Shown piece by piece: positions 14,581-23,974 of a stretch of DNA of 64,000 bases. The notes beneath the pieces were generated by a model that saw only the letters and a list, made by a program, of their open reading frames with translations, was not told where the DNA came from and made no database searches. This DNA comes from Pirellulales bacterium (GTDB taxonomy: Bacteria > Planctomycetota > Planctomycetia > Pirellulales > Lacipirellulaceae), in assembly GCA_022841705.1 (NCBI GenBank), contig JALHQZ010000002.1, positions 186,001 to 250,000 on the forward strand, given 5' to 3'. Both the position numbers and the translations under genes were made by a program. Position 1 is the first letter of the stretch. Every line of letters begins with the position of its first letter.

Positions 14581-15192
14581 CTATTTAATTGCCGCCAAGT
14601 ACAACTCGCCGACTTTGTTCCAATCGATCACATTGAAAAACGCGGCAACGTAATCGGGGCGCTTATTTTGGTACTTCAAGTAGTAGGCGTGTTCCCACAC
14701 GTCGCAGCCCAGAATCGGCGTGCGACCTTCCATCCAGGGGTTGTCCTGGTTGGGAGTGCTTTCGAGCATCAGCTTGCGGTCCTTACCAACGCTCAACCAA
14801 GACCACCCGCTGCCGAACCGCTTGATGCCGTTTTGCGTGAAATCTTCCTTGAACTTCGCGAAGCCGCCGAGTTCCTTGGCGATCGCGTCGGCCAGGGCGC
14901 CGGTCGGCTCACCGCCACCCTTCGGGCTCATGGTGATCCAGAAGAGCGAATGGTTCGCATGCCCGCCGCCGTTGTTGCGAACCGCCATGCGGATCGCTTC
15001 GGGCACAGAGCTGAGATTGGCGCACAGGTGCTCGATGCTTTGCTCAGCGACGCCGGAGTTCGCCAGCGCGGCGTTGAGGTTGGTGATGTACGCGTTGTGA
15101 TGGCGATCGTGGTGAATCTCCATGGTGAGCGCGTCGATGTGCGGCTCGAGAGCATTGTTCGCGTACGGCAGGGGGGGAAGAGTATAAGCCAT
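14581..15192 (-). CDS. sodA: Superoxide dismutase (Mn/Fe type, Mn-like)
   Basis: A 203-residue enzyme that dismutates superoxide to oxygen and hydrogen peroxide. Metal ligands are His in MEIHHDRHH (about 26-34), His in HANHSLFW (about 78-85), and Asp and His in DVWEHAYYL (about 163-171). NQDNPW supplies the Gln typical of Mn-preferring enzymes, and [11 protein letters not shown] also fits that type. AGGAG lies 10 bases upstream of ATG 15192. The frame extends upstream, but not with family sequence. No signal peptide is present, so it is cytoplasmic. A terminator lies downstream. Confidence 0.93.
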   Translation of the reverse strand: MAYTLPPLPYANNALEPHIDALTMEIHHDRHHNAYITNLNAALANSGVAEQSIEHLCANLSSVPEAIRMAVRNNGGGHANHSLFWITMSPKGGGEPTGALADAIAKELGGFAKFKEDFTQNGIKRFGSGWSWLSVGKDRKLMLESTPNQDNPWMEGRTPILGCDVWEHAYYLKYQNKRPDYVAAFFNVIDWNKVGELYLAAIK

Positions 15193-15295
15193 GGCAGGAT
15201 CTCCTGGGGCTGAAAGGTTGGTTTGAAGCGACGAATCTCTGCGTAAAAGTGTAGACGGCCCCGCTCGGAAGGCCAACCGGGGCGCCGGGGTGAAT

Positions 15296-15376
15296 GGCCA
15301 AAGACCAAGCCGAAATGGCCAACTGAGAAACTCGGCCAAAACCTTGAACATTGGTCATTTCGGCTTGGTCATTGGT
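15296..15376. repeat. Tandem-word hairpin between sod and argG
   Basis: The left arm at 15296-15322 contains GACCAAGCCGAAATGGCCAA; the right arm at 15351-15373 contains TTGGTCATTTCGGCTTGGTC. The right-arm phrase is identical to 271-293. It lies in the divergent gap between sod and argG, with TATACT at 15426-15431 as a possible argG -10 box. Confidence 0.7.
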
Positions 15377-15475
15377 CATTGACGGACCACCTTGGTCTGC
15401 CCTAAAGCGGTCGCCTTCCCCCTGTTATACTGGCGGTTTGCGATTTTCTACACTCCGTAAGGTCGGGCGAAAACC

Positions 15476-16693
15476 ATGGCGAAAAACTGCGTGCTGGCGT
15501 ATTCGGGCGGGCTGGACACTTCGGTCATTTTGGGTTGGTTGCAGGACCAGGGGTATGACGTTCACTGTGTGTACGTTGATGTCGGCCAGCCGTGCGAAGA
15601 CCGCCAGGCGATCATGAAAAAAGCGCACGACTGCGGCGCCAAGAGTGCGCAGATCGTCGACACGCGCGAAGAATTATGCCGCGACTTCGCCTTTCCGGCC
15701 TTGCAATGGCAAGCGAAGTACGAAGGCATCTATCTCTTGGGCACGTCGATCGCCCGGCCGCTCATCGCCAAAGCATGTTTGCAAGTGGCGCGGGAAGTGG
15801 GCGCCGAGGCGTTTGCTCATGGCGCCACCGGCAAGGGGAACGACCAATGCCGGTTCCAGTTGGCAGCCGAAGCGCTCGACCCCGATGTGAAGATCATCGC
15901 CCCGTGGCGCATCGCCGCGTACCGAGAACTCTTCCCTGGTCGCACGGAGATGATTCGCTACTGCGAAGCGAAAAACATTCCGGTGAAGGCGTCGATCTCG
16001 AAGCCTTACAGTAGCGATGAAAACTGTTTGCACATCAGCTACGAAGCGGGCGTGCTGGAGGACCTCAAAACCAACGGCGTGGCGACCGTCGATTTTGGCA
16101 TGACCGTCTCACCGCAGGCCGCGCCGGACAAAGTAGAAGAGGTGACCGTGGGCTTCGAGAGCGGCGTGCCGGTCAGCGTGAACGGCAAGAAGTTGTCGCC
16201 GCTGGCGATCGTCGAAACGCTCAACACGATCGCGGGGCGTAACGGCGTGGGGCGGATCGACATGGTCGAAAACCGCTTTGTGGGAATGAAAAGCCGCGGC
16301 GTGTACGAATCCCCTGGCATGACCGTGCTGTACGACGCCCACATGGTGATCGAGCAAATGACCCTCGACCGCGACTTGTTGCACCTGCGCGACCGCATCG
16401 CCCCCGAGATTGCGGAGATGGTGTACTACGGTTTCTGGTTCGTACCGAAGATGGACGCGCTGATGGCGTTCATCCGCGAAGCCCAAAAACCAGTGACCGG
16501 CGAAGTAACGCTTGGCCTCTACAAAGGCAACGTCCTGGTCCACAGCCGTACGAGCCCCAACAGTTTGTACGACGACAAAGTCGCCAGCATGGAAGCGGGC
16601 GGCAGTTATGACCAGACCGACGCGGAAGGCTTCTTACGCATTCAAGGTTTGCCGAGCCGCGTGCTAGGGCGCGTGCGCCCGCGAAAGTATTGA
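15476..16693 (+). CDS. argG: Argininosuccinate synthase
   Basis: A 405-residue enzyme of arginine synthesis that condenses citrulline and aspartate with ATP cleavage to AMP and PPi. The N-terminal P-loop-like AYSGGLDTSVILGWL (8-22) is the ATP pyrophosphatase motif. GATGKGNDQCRFQL (about 117-130) and KASISKPYSSDENCLHISYE complete the citrulline and aspartate sites. Its length equals the family norm. It stands alone, with a divergent sod upstream and a mobile-looking element starting 14 bases after its stop. Confidence 0.95.
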   Translation: MAKNCVLAYSGGLDTSVILGWLQDQGYDVHCVYVDVGQPCEDRQAIMKKAHDCGAKSAQIVDTREELCRDFAFPALQWQAKYEGIYLLGTSIARPLIAKACLQVAREVGAEAFAHGATGKGNDQCRFQLAAEALDPDVKIIAPWRIAAYRELFPGRTEMIRYCEAKNIPVKASISKPYSSDENCLHISYEAGVLEDLKTNGVATVDFGMTVSPQAAPDKVEEVTVGFESGVPVSVNGKKLSPLAIVETLNTIAGRNGVGRIDMVENRFVGMKSRGVYESPGMTVLYDAHMVIEQMTLDRDLLHLRDRIAPEIAEMVYYGFWFVPKMDALMAFIREAQKPVTGEVTLGLYKGNVLVHSRTSPNSLYDDKVASMEAGGSYDQTDAEGFLRIQGLPSRVLGRVRPRKY

Positions 16694-16707
16694 TTCAAGA
16701 CAGGACA

Positions 16708-17262
16708 AAGAAGGGGGCCGCGGATTTACGCAGATGCGGCGGATAGGCGCGGATTTGTCTTTACTGATTCGACGACATTTTTGTGGGGAGGCTTGGAATG
16801 TCTGCAAATGGGTTGATCGAAAAGGAATTGACCGAGGTTGTGATTGGTTGTTTCTACAAGGTCTACAACTATTTCGGGTTTGGATTCTTGGAGAAAGTGT
16901 ACGAAAATGCGCTGGCGATTGAGCTCCGTAAGCACGGATTGACAGTTGTCCAACAGGCGCCGGTCGATGTCTTTTACGAAGGAGAATTGGTGGGGGATTA
17001 CTTCGCCGATCTGATCGTCAATGACTGCATAATCATCGAACTCAAATCTGCCGAAGAACTGATCGCTAGGCACGACACCCAACTCCTCAACTATCTCAAG
17101 GCTACTGGCAAGCCGGTTGGGTTGCTTCTCAATTTCGGTCCCGGGCCTGAAATCAAACGTCGCGTGAAAACCAAGTCTGCCAAACCGCGGTCCGCCGCCC
17201 CGCGCTCTCAAAATCCGCGTTAATTCGCCGCATCCGCGAAAATCCGCGTCCCCTATCTTCTT
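16708..17262. mobile_element. Terminal-inverted-repeat element carrying a GxxExxY gene (copy B)
   Basis: Ends of about 50 bp (16708-16757 and 17210-17262) are inverted copies of each other and of the ends of elements A (7183-7368) and C (56443-56626). The core on the left reads GCAGATGCGGCGGAT; the right complement reads GCGGATGCGGCGAAT. Between them lies one complete gene, whose stop codon falls inside the right repeat. The right end is 4 bases from the start codon of the next gene. No transposase and no clear target duplication are seen. Confidence 0.75.
16798..17223 (+). CDS. GxxExxY protein, PD-(D/E)XK nuclease-like
   Basis: A 141-residue protein with the family signature G-F-x-E-x-x-Y read from GFLEKVYENAL (about residues 29-39). 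The PD-(D/E)XK core follows: D in YFADLIVND (about 66-74) and IIELK (about 77-81), giving a D...ExK triad, so nuclease activity is plausible although members have no settled function. The last 20 residues are basic and enter the element's right terminal repeat, where TAA at 17221 ends the frame. ATG 16798 is preceded by GGGGAGGCTTGGA, a good Shine-Dalgarno. It is entirely enclosed by the inverted repeats of element B. Confidence 0.85.
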   Translation: MSANGLIEKELTEVVIGCFYKVYNYFGFGFLEKVYENALAIELRKHGLTVVQQAPVDVFYEGELVGDYFADLIVNDCIIIELKSAEELIARHDTQLLNYLKATGKPVGLLLNFGPGPEIKRRVKTKSAKPRSAAPRSQNPR

Positions 17263-17265
17263 CCG

Positions 17266-18894
17266 ATGTACTTCACCGACAATCCCGTCCTGCAACACGA
17301 ACTGCTTGCCAATCTGCGCAAGCCGCGGGCGTTTTTGTTGTTGATGGCGTACATCGCGCTGTTGGGGTTGGTCGTGTATCTCGCGTGGCCGCAGGTGGAA
17401 CGGCTGGACCTCGCCCAACCCACTGGCGCGGCGAAAAGGCTCGTTGATCTCTTCTTCTTGGGCCAGTTCGTCCTCGCGTCTTTGATGGCGCCCAGCTTCA
17501 CCGCCGGAGCGATCACGGGTGAGAAGGAACGACAGAGCTGGGAGTTACTCCTCGCAAGTCCGCTCCAGCCCGGCTCAATTATCCTCGGCAAATTGCTGGC
17601 GGCGCTCACGCATCTTGGGATTCTCATCATCTGTTCGCTGCCAATCGTAATGCTGTGCCTGCCGCTCGGCGGGGTGAGCGCCTACGAAGTGCTGGCTGCG
17701 TATGTGGCGATGATCGCCGCCGTCACGCTGTTCGGCATGATTAGCATGTGGGCGAGCAGTTACTTCCGCCGAACCAGCGCTTCGCTCGTCGTGTCGTACC
17801 TGATGATCCTGCCGCTAGCGATGGTGTTTGTGCTGGTTTGGAATGCGCTGGGGCAGCTCGGTTCACTGCGGCTCGGCGTGGTGTCGATCGTGGCGCCAAT
17901 CGCCTGCGCCGCGATTTCTGCGCTGCTTTGGGCCGATATCAGCCGGCGCCTTTTGTACCCCACCGATCTCGGCAGTGAAGGCAAAGAAGTGGTCGACCTG
18001 GAGAGCGAAGCGCGCGAAGCGGTCGGCCTCTATATCAAACGAGACGAGTTCCCCGACCGGCTTTTCGCGCCACCCAAACGGACCAGCTTCTTGGAAGAGG
18101 GCGCGAACCCCATCTACGACAAAGAGATGCGGAGTGAAATCTTCAGTCAAGGCACGCTCATGCTGCGGCTGGTGATTCAGATTTCGATGTTCCTTGCCCT
18201 GCCGCTGATGGCGGTTTGCCTGTACATCAAGCCTGACCTGGCGCCGTGGTACATTGCCTACGTGGTCGTCTTCAACATGCTGTGCGGCCCGGTGTTTTCG
18301 GCCGGCAGTGTGTGCAGCGAGCGCGAACGCCAAACGCTCGACCTGCTGCTCACCACGCTCATCACGCCGTCGCAAATGCTGTGGGGCAAACTCCTCTCGG
18401 GGCTGCGGGTGTCAACGGTGCTCACTTCATTCCTGTTGTGGCCGGTGCTGCTGGCGGTGCTGATGCCGATCGGCTATTTCCGCAACCTGCCCACCATCGG
18501 AGGATATCTGTTGATCGTGGGGCTGACCTGTTTAACGACGGCGCTGATCGCGCTCACCTGTTCGACGTTGTTCCAAAAGTCATCTTCGGCACTGCTCACG
18601 ACGTACGTCGTCATCATCGCCCTGTTCGCAGCGCCGCTCGCCGCGAGGTTCTTCGCCGAGAATTTTTTCTCCGGTACGGCCGGCGCCGAAGTGGTTAGCC
18701 AATTCAGCGCGGTCAGCCCTTTCGCGGCGATTTTTGCGCTACCGCTGTCGTTCGAGAGCAACCAACCAGCAGCCGCAGTGAGTAGCGACTGGCGGCTGTT
18801 CTTCGGCTTTGTCGGGTGGTCAGTGCTGCTGATCGGGAGCCTGTTGCTGCTGATCGTGTGGCTCTTCCGCAGCCGCTGGCGCGTGGCTGAATGA
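17266..18894 (+). CDS. ABC-2 family transporter permease, duplicated
   Basis: A 542-residue membrane protein made of two homologous halves. The first half has the loop GAITGEKERQSWELLLASPL (about 84-103); the second has GSVCSERERQTLDLLLTTLI (about 346-365). Each follows two membrane helices and is followed by four more. This internal ExxRQT/S-W/L-x-LLL motif is common in permeases such as those of gliding-type ABC exporters. No ATPase gene is adjacent, so its partner is elsewhere. The start codon lies immediately after a mobile-looking element, so its promoter must be in that element or internal. The stop overlaps the longer possible pyrB frame by 4 bases. Confidence 0.78.
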   Translation: MYFTDNPVLQHELLANLRKPRAFLLLMAYIALLGLVVYLAWPQVERLDLAQPTGAAKRLVDLFFLGQFVLASLMAPSFTAGAITGEKERQSWELLLASPLQPGSIILGKLLAALTHLGILIICSLPIVMLCLPLGGVSAYEVLAAYVAMIAAVTLFGMISMWASSYFRRTSASLVVSYLMILPLAMVFVLVWNALGQLGSLRLGVVSIVAPIACAAISALLWADISRRLLYPTDLGSEGKEVVDLESEAREAVGLYIKRDEFPDRLFAPPKRTSFLEEGANPIYDKEMRSEIFSQGTLMLRLVIQISMFLALPLMAVCLYIKPDLAPWYIAYVVVFNMLCGPVFSAGSVCSERERQTLDLLLTTLITPSQMLWGKLLSGLRVSTVLTSFLLWPVLLAVLMPIGYFRNLPTIGGYLLIVGLTCLTTALIALTCSTLFQKSSSALLTTYVVIIALFAAPLAARFFAENFFSGTAGAEVVSQFSAVSPFAAIFALPLSFESNQPAAAVSSDWRLFFGFVGWSVLLIGSLLLLIVWLFRSRWRVAE

Positions 18895-18938
18895 CGTGCA
18901 GCTTGACCTCGCGCCGCGCCGTGTGCGATAAAGTCGGA

Positions 18939-20180
18939 ATGAGCTCGCCAACCGTTTCGCAGGATGATCGCGATTTAGCGCAGTACGCTGCGCTCTTGGA
19001 TCGCCCCGTGCGCGCGAAGGTGAACGAGTTCCAGCGCGGCGAACGCCTGCGGCACGTCATTTTCTCCGGCCAGTTTTCGCCACCGCTGCTCGAATCGCTC
19101 GCCGAAACGGCCGACATGATTCGGCTGCTCTCAAAATCGCGGCAGGGGCAAGACTTCCTTATTAACCTGCTCCCGCACAAGCGGGCGATGCTGTACTTCA
19201 CGCAGCCTTCGACCCGGACATTTCTGTCGTTCATGTCGGCCTGCCAGATTTTGGGGATCACTTGCAACGAAGTGCGCGATCCCTCGACTTCATCTGAGAC
19301 CAAGGGCGAAACGCGGTTCGATTCCATCCGCATGTTCTCGAGTTATTTCGACCTCATCATCATGCGCTCGCCCATCGCACGGCTCGCTGAATCATGCGCC
19401 TATCTGATGAACCAGGTTGAAAGAAGCGGCCAGCGCGCGGTGCCGATCGTCAATGCCGGCTCCGGAGCTGACGAGCATCCCACGCAAGCGCTGCTCGATA
19501 TTTACACGCTGCAGCGCACCTTCAATTTCGAGAATCCCCAGAACGCCCAGCATAGCCGCTTAGACGAACTGCGAAAGTCGCAAGGCTACGTCGATCTCAC
19601 CAAAGGGCTCTCCGGAAAAACCTACGGCTTTTGCGGCGACATCGGCCGCGGACGAACGGTGCGGTCGCTGGCGATGCTACTGGCGCAGATTCCGAACGTC
19701 CAACTCGTGTTCGTTGCGCCGCAGCTTCCCAAGCTGATGATGCGGGACGATCTGCGCGAACGACTGCGCGATCGTGGCGTGACGTTCTACGAAGTGGACT
19801 CTTTCGAGGCGGAGGTGGATGGGCAGCCCGTGATCGAACGGATCGATGCCCTCTACATGACCCGCGTGCAGAAAGAACACGACACGCCGGCTGACACAGC
19901 CTCCTACGCGGGGATCGATTTCACGCGCTACTGCTTGTCGCCGGAACTGGTAAAGCGGATGCGCAGCTACGCGCCGATTCTACATCCCTTCCCACGCGAC
20001 CAGCACTTTGGCGAGATTCCGCCAGAAATCGACGCCGATCCCCGCGCGATGTACTTCCGCCAAGCCCGCAACGGCATGTGGATCCGCGCCGCGCTTCTCG
20101 CCCACATTTTTGACGCCGATAACCAAATCCAGCGCGAGTTCCGCCACGAGTTTCATGAACGCCACCGGTATGTGGAATAA
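18939..20180 (+). CDS. pyrB: Aspartate carbamoyltransferase, catalytic chain (long form)
   Basis: A 413-residue transferase that makes carbamoyl-aspartate in pyrimidine synthesis. The carbamoyl-phosphate loop QPSTRTFLSF is near residues 90-99, and the aspartate domain has GSGADEHPTQALLDIYT near 176-192. It is about 100 residues longer than E. coli PyrB. The extra length is a roughly 60-residue N-terminal lead (RDLAQYAALLDRPVRAKV) and an insertion around 205-230. Start 18939 (MSSPTV) is chosen over 18891, which overlaps the permease stop by 4 bases. Either is possible, and the shorter start lacks a strong Shine-Dalgarno. Confidence 0.88.
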   Translation: MSSPTVSQDDRDLAQYAALLDRPVRAKVNEFQRGERLRHVIFSGQFSPPLLESLAETADMIRLLSKSRQGQDFLINLLPHKRAMLYFTQPSTRTFLSFMSACQILGITCNEVRDPSTSSETKGETRFDSIRMFSSYFDLIIMRSPIARLAESCAYLMNQVERSGQRAVPIVNAGSGADEHPTQALLDIYTLQRTFNFENPQNAQHSRLDELRKSQGYVDLTKGLSGKTYGFCGDIGRGRTVRSLAMLLAQIPNVQLVFVAPQLPKLMMRDDLRERLRDRGVTFYEVDSFEAEVDGQPVIERIDALYMTRVQKEHDTPADTASYAGIDFTRYCLSPELVKRMRSYAPILHPFPRDQHFGEIPPEIDADPRAMYFRQARNGMWIRAALLAHIFDADNQIQREFRHEFHERHRYVE

Positions 20181-20187
20181 AGTGCAT

Positions 20188-20250
20188 GGTGATCGGTGAT
20201 CGGTCTTGCTATTCCTTCTATTCCTTACCGATCTCCAATGACCAGTCACC
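20188..20250. repeat. Tandem-word hairpin upstream of NYN gene
   Basis: GGTGATCGGTGATCGGT (20188-20204) is partly mirrored by ACCGATCTCC and AGTCACC (20227-20250). It fills the pyrB-NYN gap and ends 8 bases before the NYN start codon. Confidence 0.65.
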
Positions 20251-20257
20251 TTTCCCC

Positions 20258-20959
20258 ATGCTCCTGATTGACGGCTACAACCTGCTGCACGCGACGAGCA
20301 TCTTCGGTCAGGGGACGACAGCGGGCACGCTGCGCGGCTCGCGCGAAGCGCTGCTCGCGTTTCTCGTGCGGCGATTGCCCAGCAAATTGCTAAAGACCAC
20401 CACCATTGTTTTCGACGCAGCGAGCGCTCCGCCAGGACTTCCAGACCGGTATGAAGTACAAGGCCTCGGCATTCGCTTTGCCCGCGGCTTCGCTGATGCC
20501 GATTCGCTGCTGGAACAATTGATCGAAGAGTGCCAAGCTCCGAAGGCGCTACTTGTCGTTTCGGGCGACCATCGCGTCCAGCGGGCGGCGCGCGCACGGG
20601 GTGCGAAGTACCTCGATAGCGAGACGTGGTTCACCGAGCTGCGTCGTCAACCATTAACGGTTTCGGCTGAGCCATCAGCCGAAATCGTTGATACCGCCGA
20701 AGCGTGGATCGAAAACTTCTCCGATCCCACATTGCTCGAAGAATACCAGCAAGCGCACCAGCCGCTCCAGCAACCGCCGGCACGTGCTAACTCGACGCCG
20801 GAAAAACTAGCTCCTCGCAAACGGACGGGCAAAAAAGGACCCATGTCGGAACGAGGCGACGACCATTTACCGCCGTTTGGCGCTGGGCTAGAGAATATCT
20901 TTCCGCCTGGTTACGCGGACGATTTGTTGCACGGCGATGATTCGCAATCCGGCGGCTGA
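20258..20959 (+). CDS. NYN-domain (YacP/Rae1-like) ribonuclease-like protein
   Basis: A 233-residue protein. Residues 1-130 match the PIN-like NYN fold: MLLIDGYNLLH (first Asp), FDAA near 52, FADADSLLEQLI near 88-99, then LLVVSGDHRVQRAARARGAKYL near 107-128. The acidic set could bind a metal, as in the ribosome-associated mRNA endonuclease Rae1/YacP. The C-terminal 90 residues are Pro/Gln- and Lys-rich, lack a fold I know and may bind RNA or a partner. I place the start at 20258 because the N-terminal beta strand begins exactly there. It follows pyrB by 77 bases on the same strand. Confidence 0.8.
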   Translation: MLLIDGYNLLHATSIFGQGTTAGTLRGSREALLAFLVRRLPSKLLKTTTIVFDAASAPPGLPDRYEVQGLGIRFARGFADADSLLEQLIEECQAPKALLVVSGDHRVQRAARARGAKYLDSETWFTELRRQPLTVSAEPSAEIVDTAEAWIENFSDPTLLEEYQQAHQPLQQPPARANSTPEKLAPRKRTGKKGPMSERGDDHLPPFGAGLENIFPPGYADDLLHGDDSQSGG

Positions 20960-21229
20960 AGTTTGGAGAATGTCTCCGCCATCACAATTGGCATCACCGG
21001 CATTCTCTGCCGAATCAATTCCTCGTCGCCCGTTACATCTGCTACGACCCACAGCTTCCTAAATCAGGCCCAGCGGTCATCTGAAGAGATCGGGCTTTCC
21101 CCGACAGCTCCTCGCTCGCGGGGGATAGTGTGACCTACCGTTGAGCATTCCCACGGACTCGCGCCAGGAGGCTACTGGGAGCGGCTGGGAAAATGGCAAT
21201 GTCAACGGTTCAGGCCGGGGAACACCGTC

Positions 21230-23974
21230 GTGATTGATCAAGAACTTTTGGGCGACTTCGTCGTCGAAGCCAACGAACACTTGGCAAACATCGAGAATCA
21301 GTTTCTGGCCATTGAAGAGATGGCGCCGGAAGTTGATGTGGACCTGGTCAACCAGGTGTTCCGGGCGATTCACTCGATCAAAGGCGCCGCCGGATTCATG
21401 GGCCTGGTTAAGGTCAACGAACTCGGCCACAACCTGGAAAACGTCCTCAATATGCTGCGGAATCGGGAGCTGACTCCTGATTCGGCAATTGTCGACGTTA
21501 TGCTTCGCGCTGCCGACCGCCTGAAGAGCATGATCGGGGAAATTGAATCCTCGAACGACGTGGACGTCAGCAGCCACGTCGCTGAACTGACCGCCATTGC
21601 CGAAGGACACGCCGGAGACGCGACTGAAGGGGCTCCCGCTCCCATCGAACTCCCCGAAATGCCAGCGACCGCCAAAGCCGCTCTTGCGCCGGCCGCAGAA
21701 CTTGACGACGCGGCGTTCTGCGCCGCTCCCGTGATCGAGGAAGCCACGTCGGTAGCGACCGCGCCATCTTTGACCCCTGCGCCTGTCGCCAAGCCGGAAG
21801 TTCCAATTACCTCAACAGCCGCCAAAACATCGCCCGCCGAGGTCGCCGCACCAGCGGCCGCCAATACTGACCAAAGCATCCGCGTTTCGGTCGGCGTGCT
21901 CGATAGCCTGATGAACCTTGCCGGTGAGCTCGTGCTCAGCCGGAACCAATTACTTCAAGCCATCTCCCGCGACGAACGGAGCGGCCTCGAAGCCATTTCG
22001 GCTCGCGTGGACCAAGTCACCAGCGAGCTGCAGGAAGCGATCATGCAGACACGCATGCAGCAGATCGGCTCCGTGTTTGGCCGCTTTCCGCGCGTGGTGC
22101 GCGACTTGAGCACGAAGTTGGCTAAGAATATCGACCTCGTGATTGAAGGTAAGGAAGTCGAAGTCGACAAAACGATTGTCGAAGCCATCGGCGACCCGCT
22201 CACGCACTTGGTTCGCAATTCGGTCGACCATGGTGTGGAGTTGCCCGCCGAGCGGGTGGCGAAGGGCAAGCCCGCAAAAGGGACGATCACCCTCCGCGCG
22301 TTCTATCAAGCAGGCAAAGTCCGGATTGACATCACCGACGATGGCGGCGGCATCGATCCGCAACGGCTCAAGGACAAAGCCGTCTCGCAAGGCATTCTCT
22401 CGCCGGAACGGGCAGCCCAAATGTCGGACCGCGATGCGGTGCGGCTGATCTTCGCTCCCGGCTTGTCCACGGCGAAGGAAGTGACCGACATTAGCGGCCG
22501 CGGGGTAGGCATGGATGTGGTGCGGACCAACATCACCAAGTTGGGCGGCACGGTGGATGTCGATTCCACGATTGGCGTCGGCACCAGCATCATTGTCACT
22601 TTACCGCTCACTTTGGCGATTATTCCCTCGCTCATCGTGCAGGTTGGCGTGGAACGCTTCGCCATCCCCCAGGTGAGCATTGTGGAATTGGTTCGCATTC
22701 GCGAGGGCGAGCGGACCAGCCGCTTGGGACGGGTCAAGGATGCGGAAGTGCTCCGCCTCCGCGGCCAGCTCTTGCCGCTCATCCGGCTCCAAGAATCGCT
22801 TCGCTGTCAAGCGGCGGACAAAGTTGAGCCAGGCGCCACAAACATCATCGTGGTGGATAGCGGTCAAACGCGGTTTGGCATTGTGGTCGACGCGCTGCAC
22901 GACTCGGAAGAAATTGTCGTGAAACCGCTCGGTCGGCATTTCAAGGACTGCAGTTGTTTGGCCGGAGCAACCATCCTGGGGGATGGGCATATCGCGCTGA
23001 TTCTGGACATTGCCGGCATTGCGGTCAAGCAGGAGCTCCGCGGAGATCACAAAGAAGAAGAAAACGAAGATGTGAACACGGGCGGCGTCGCCGAGGAAGA
23101 ACTGCAAACTGTCTTGCTCTTCGAGAATGCCCCGCACGATCACTTCGCCTTGCCGATGGATGTCATCGCCCGCATCGAGCGGGTTCGCACTGACCAACTC
23201 GACAGTGTCGGCGGCCGCGAAGTGTTGCAGTATCGCAACTCCACATTAACGCTGCTCAGGCTCAACAACTTCATCACCGCCAAACCCACCCTGGAGCTCG
23301 ATTGGGTTTATGTGGTGGTGTTCAATGTCCGGGGCCGGGAAGTGGGGCTCATCGCTCCCACACTGCAAGACATCCGCGAAGTCGCGATGGAAGTCGATAC
23401 CGCTACCTTCAAGCAACCGGGAGTCATCGGCTCACTCGTGATCGATGAGCATACCACGCGCTTGATCGACTTGTTCGAGTTGGCCGAAGTGGCCCACCCC
23501 GAATGGTACGCAGACGATCAACCGATCGCCGTTGAAGAAGACTACCTGCCGCCGCTCATTTTGCTAGCGGAGGATTCGGGATTCTTCCGCAATCAGGTGC
23601 AGAAGCTGTTTGAAATGCAGGGGTATCGCGTTGAACCGTGTGAAGATGGATTGATTGCCTGGGAAAAGCTCGTCAGCGGTGAATATGACTTCGACGTGCT
23701 CGTGACCGACATTGAGATGCCCAACATGAACGGATTCGAGCTCTGTACGCGGCTCAAGGCCAACACGCGTTGGAAAGACCTGCCGGTCATCGCCCTGACT
23801 TCACTCGCCGCCGCGGCGGACATGCAGCGGGGCATTGACGCCGGCATCGATGATTACCAAATCAAGATGGACAAAGACAAGCTGCTTAACTCGCTGCGTA
23901 ATTTCGTGGATCACAAAAAGAAAAAGGCGCCGCCGAAGCGATCGCGGGCGCTGACTTCCGGAGGTGTGCAATGA
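21230..23974 (+). CDS. cheA: CheA hybrid histidine kinase with second CheW-like and receiver domain
   Basis: A 914-residue chemotaxis kinase. The order is: HPt with phospho-His in RAIHSIKGAAGF (His48); an Ala/Pro-rich linker, about 130-215; dimerisation helices starting IRVSVGVLDSLMNLAGELV; HATPase with LTHLVRNSVDHGVE, DDGGGID and ISGRGVGMDVV; CheW-like domain 1, about 440-575; CheW-like domain 2, about 620-755; receiver, about 775-895, with phospho-Asp in VLVTDIEMPNMNGFE. The start is GTG at 21230. No free CheY is encoded in this operon, so the fused receiver may act as a phosphate sink or internal output. The last bases overlap cheW by four. Confidence 0.93.
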   Translation: MIDQELLGDFVVEANEHLANIENQFLAIEEMAPEVDVDLVNQVFRAIHSIKGAAGFMGLVKVNELGHNLENVLNMLRNRELTPDSAIVDVMLRAADRLKSMIGEIESSNDVDVSSHVAELTAIAEGHAGDATEGAPAPIELPEMPATAKAALAPAAELDDAAFCAAPVIEEATSVATAPSLTPAPVAKPEVPITSTAAKTSPAEVAAPAAANTDQSIRVSVGVLDSLMNLAGELVLSRNQLLQAISRDERSGLEAISARVDQVTSELQEAIMQTRMQQIGSVFGRFPRVVRDLSTKLAKNIDLVIEGKEVEVDKTIVEAIGDPLTHLVRNSVDHGVELPAERVAKGKPAKGTITLRAFYQAGKVRIDITDDGGGIDPQRLKDKAVSQGILSPERAAQMSDRDAVRLIFAPGLSTAKEVTDISGRGVGMDVVRTNITKLGGTVDVDSTIGVGTSIIVTLPLTLAIIPSLIVQVGVERFAIPQVSIVELVRIREGERTSRLGRVKDAEVLRLRGQLLPLIRLQESLRCQAADKVEPGATNIIVVDSGQTRFGIVVDALHDSEEIVVKPLGRHFKDCSCLAGATILGDGHIALILDIAGIAVKQELRGDHKEEENEDVNTGGVAEEELQTVLLFENAPHDHFALPMDVIARIERVRTDQLDSVGGREVLQYRNSTLTLLRLNNFITAKPTLELDWVYVVVFNVRGREVGLIAPTLQDIREVAMEVDTATFKQPGVIGSLVIDEHTTRLIDLFELAEVAHPEWYADDQPIAVEEDYLPPLILLAEDSGFFRNQVQKLFEMQGYRVEPCEDGLIAWEKLVSGEYDFDVLVTDIEMPNMNGFELCTRLKANTRWKDLPVIALTSLAAAADMQRGIDAGIDDYQIKMDKDKLLNSLRNFVDHKKKKAPPKRSRALTSGGVQ

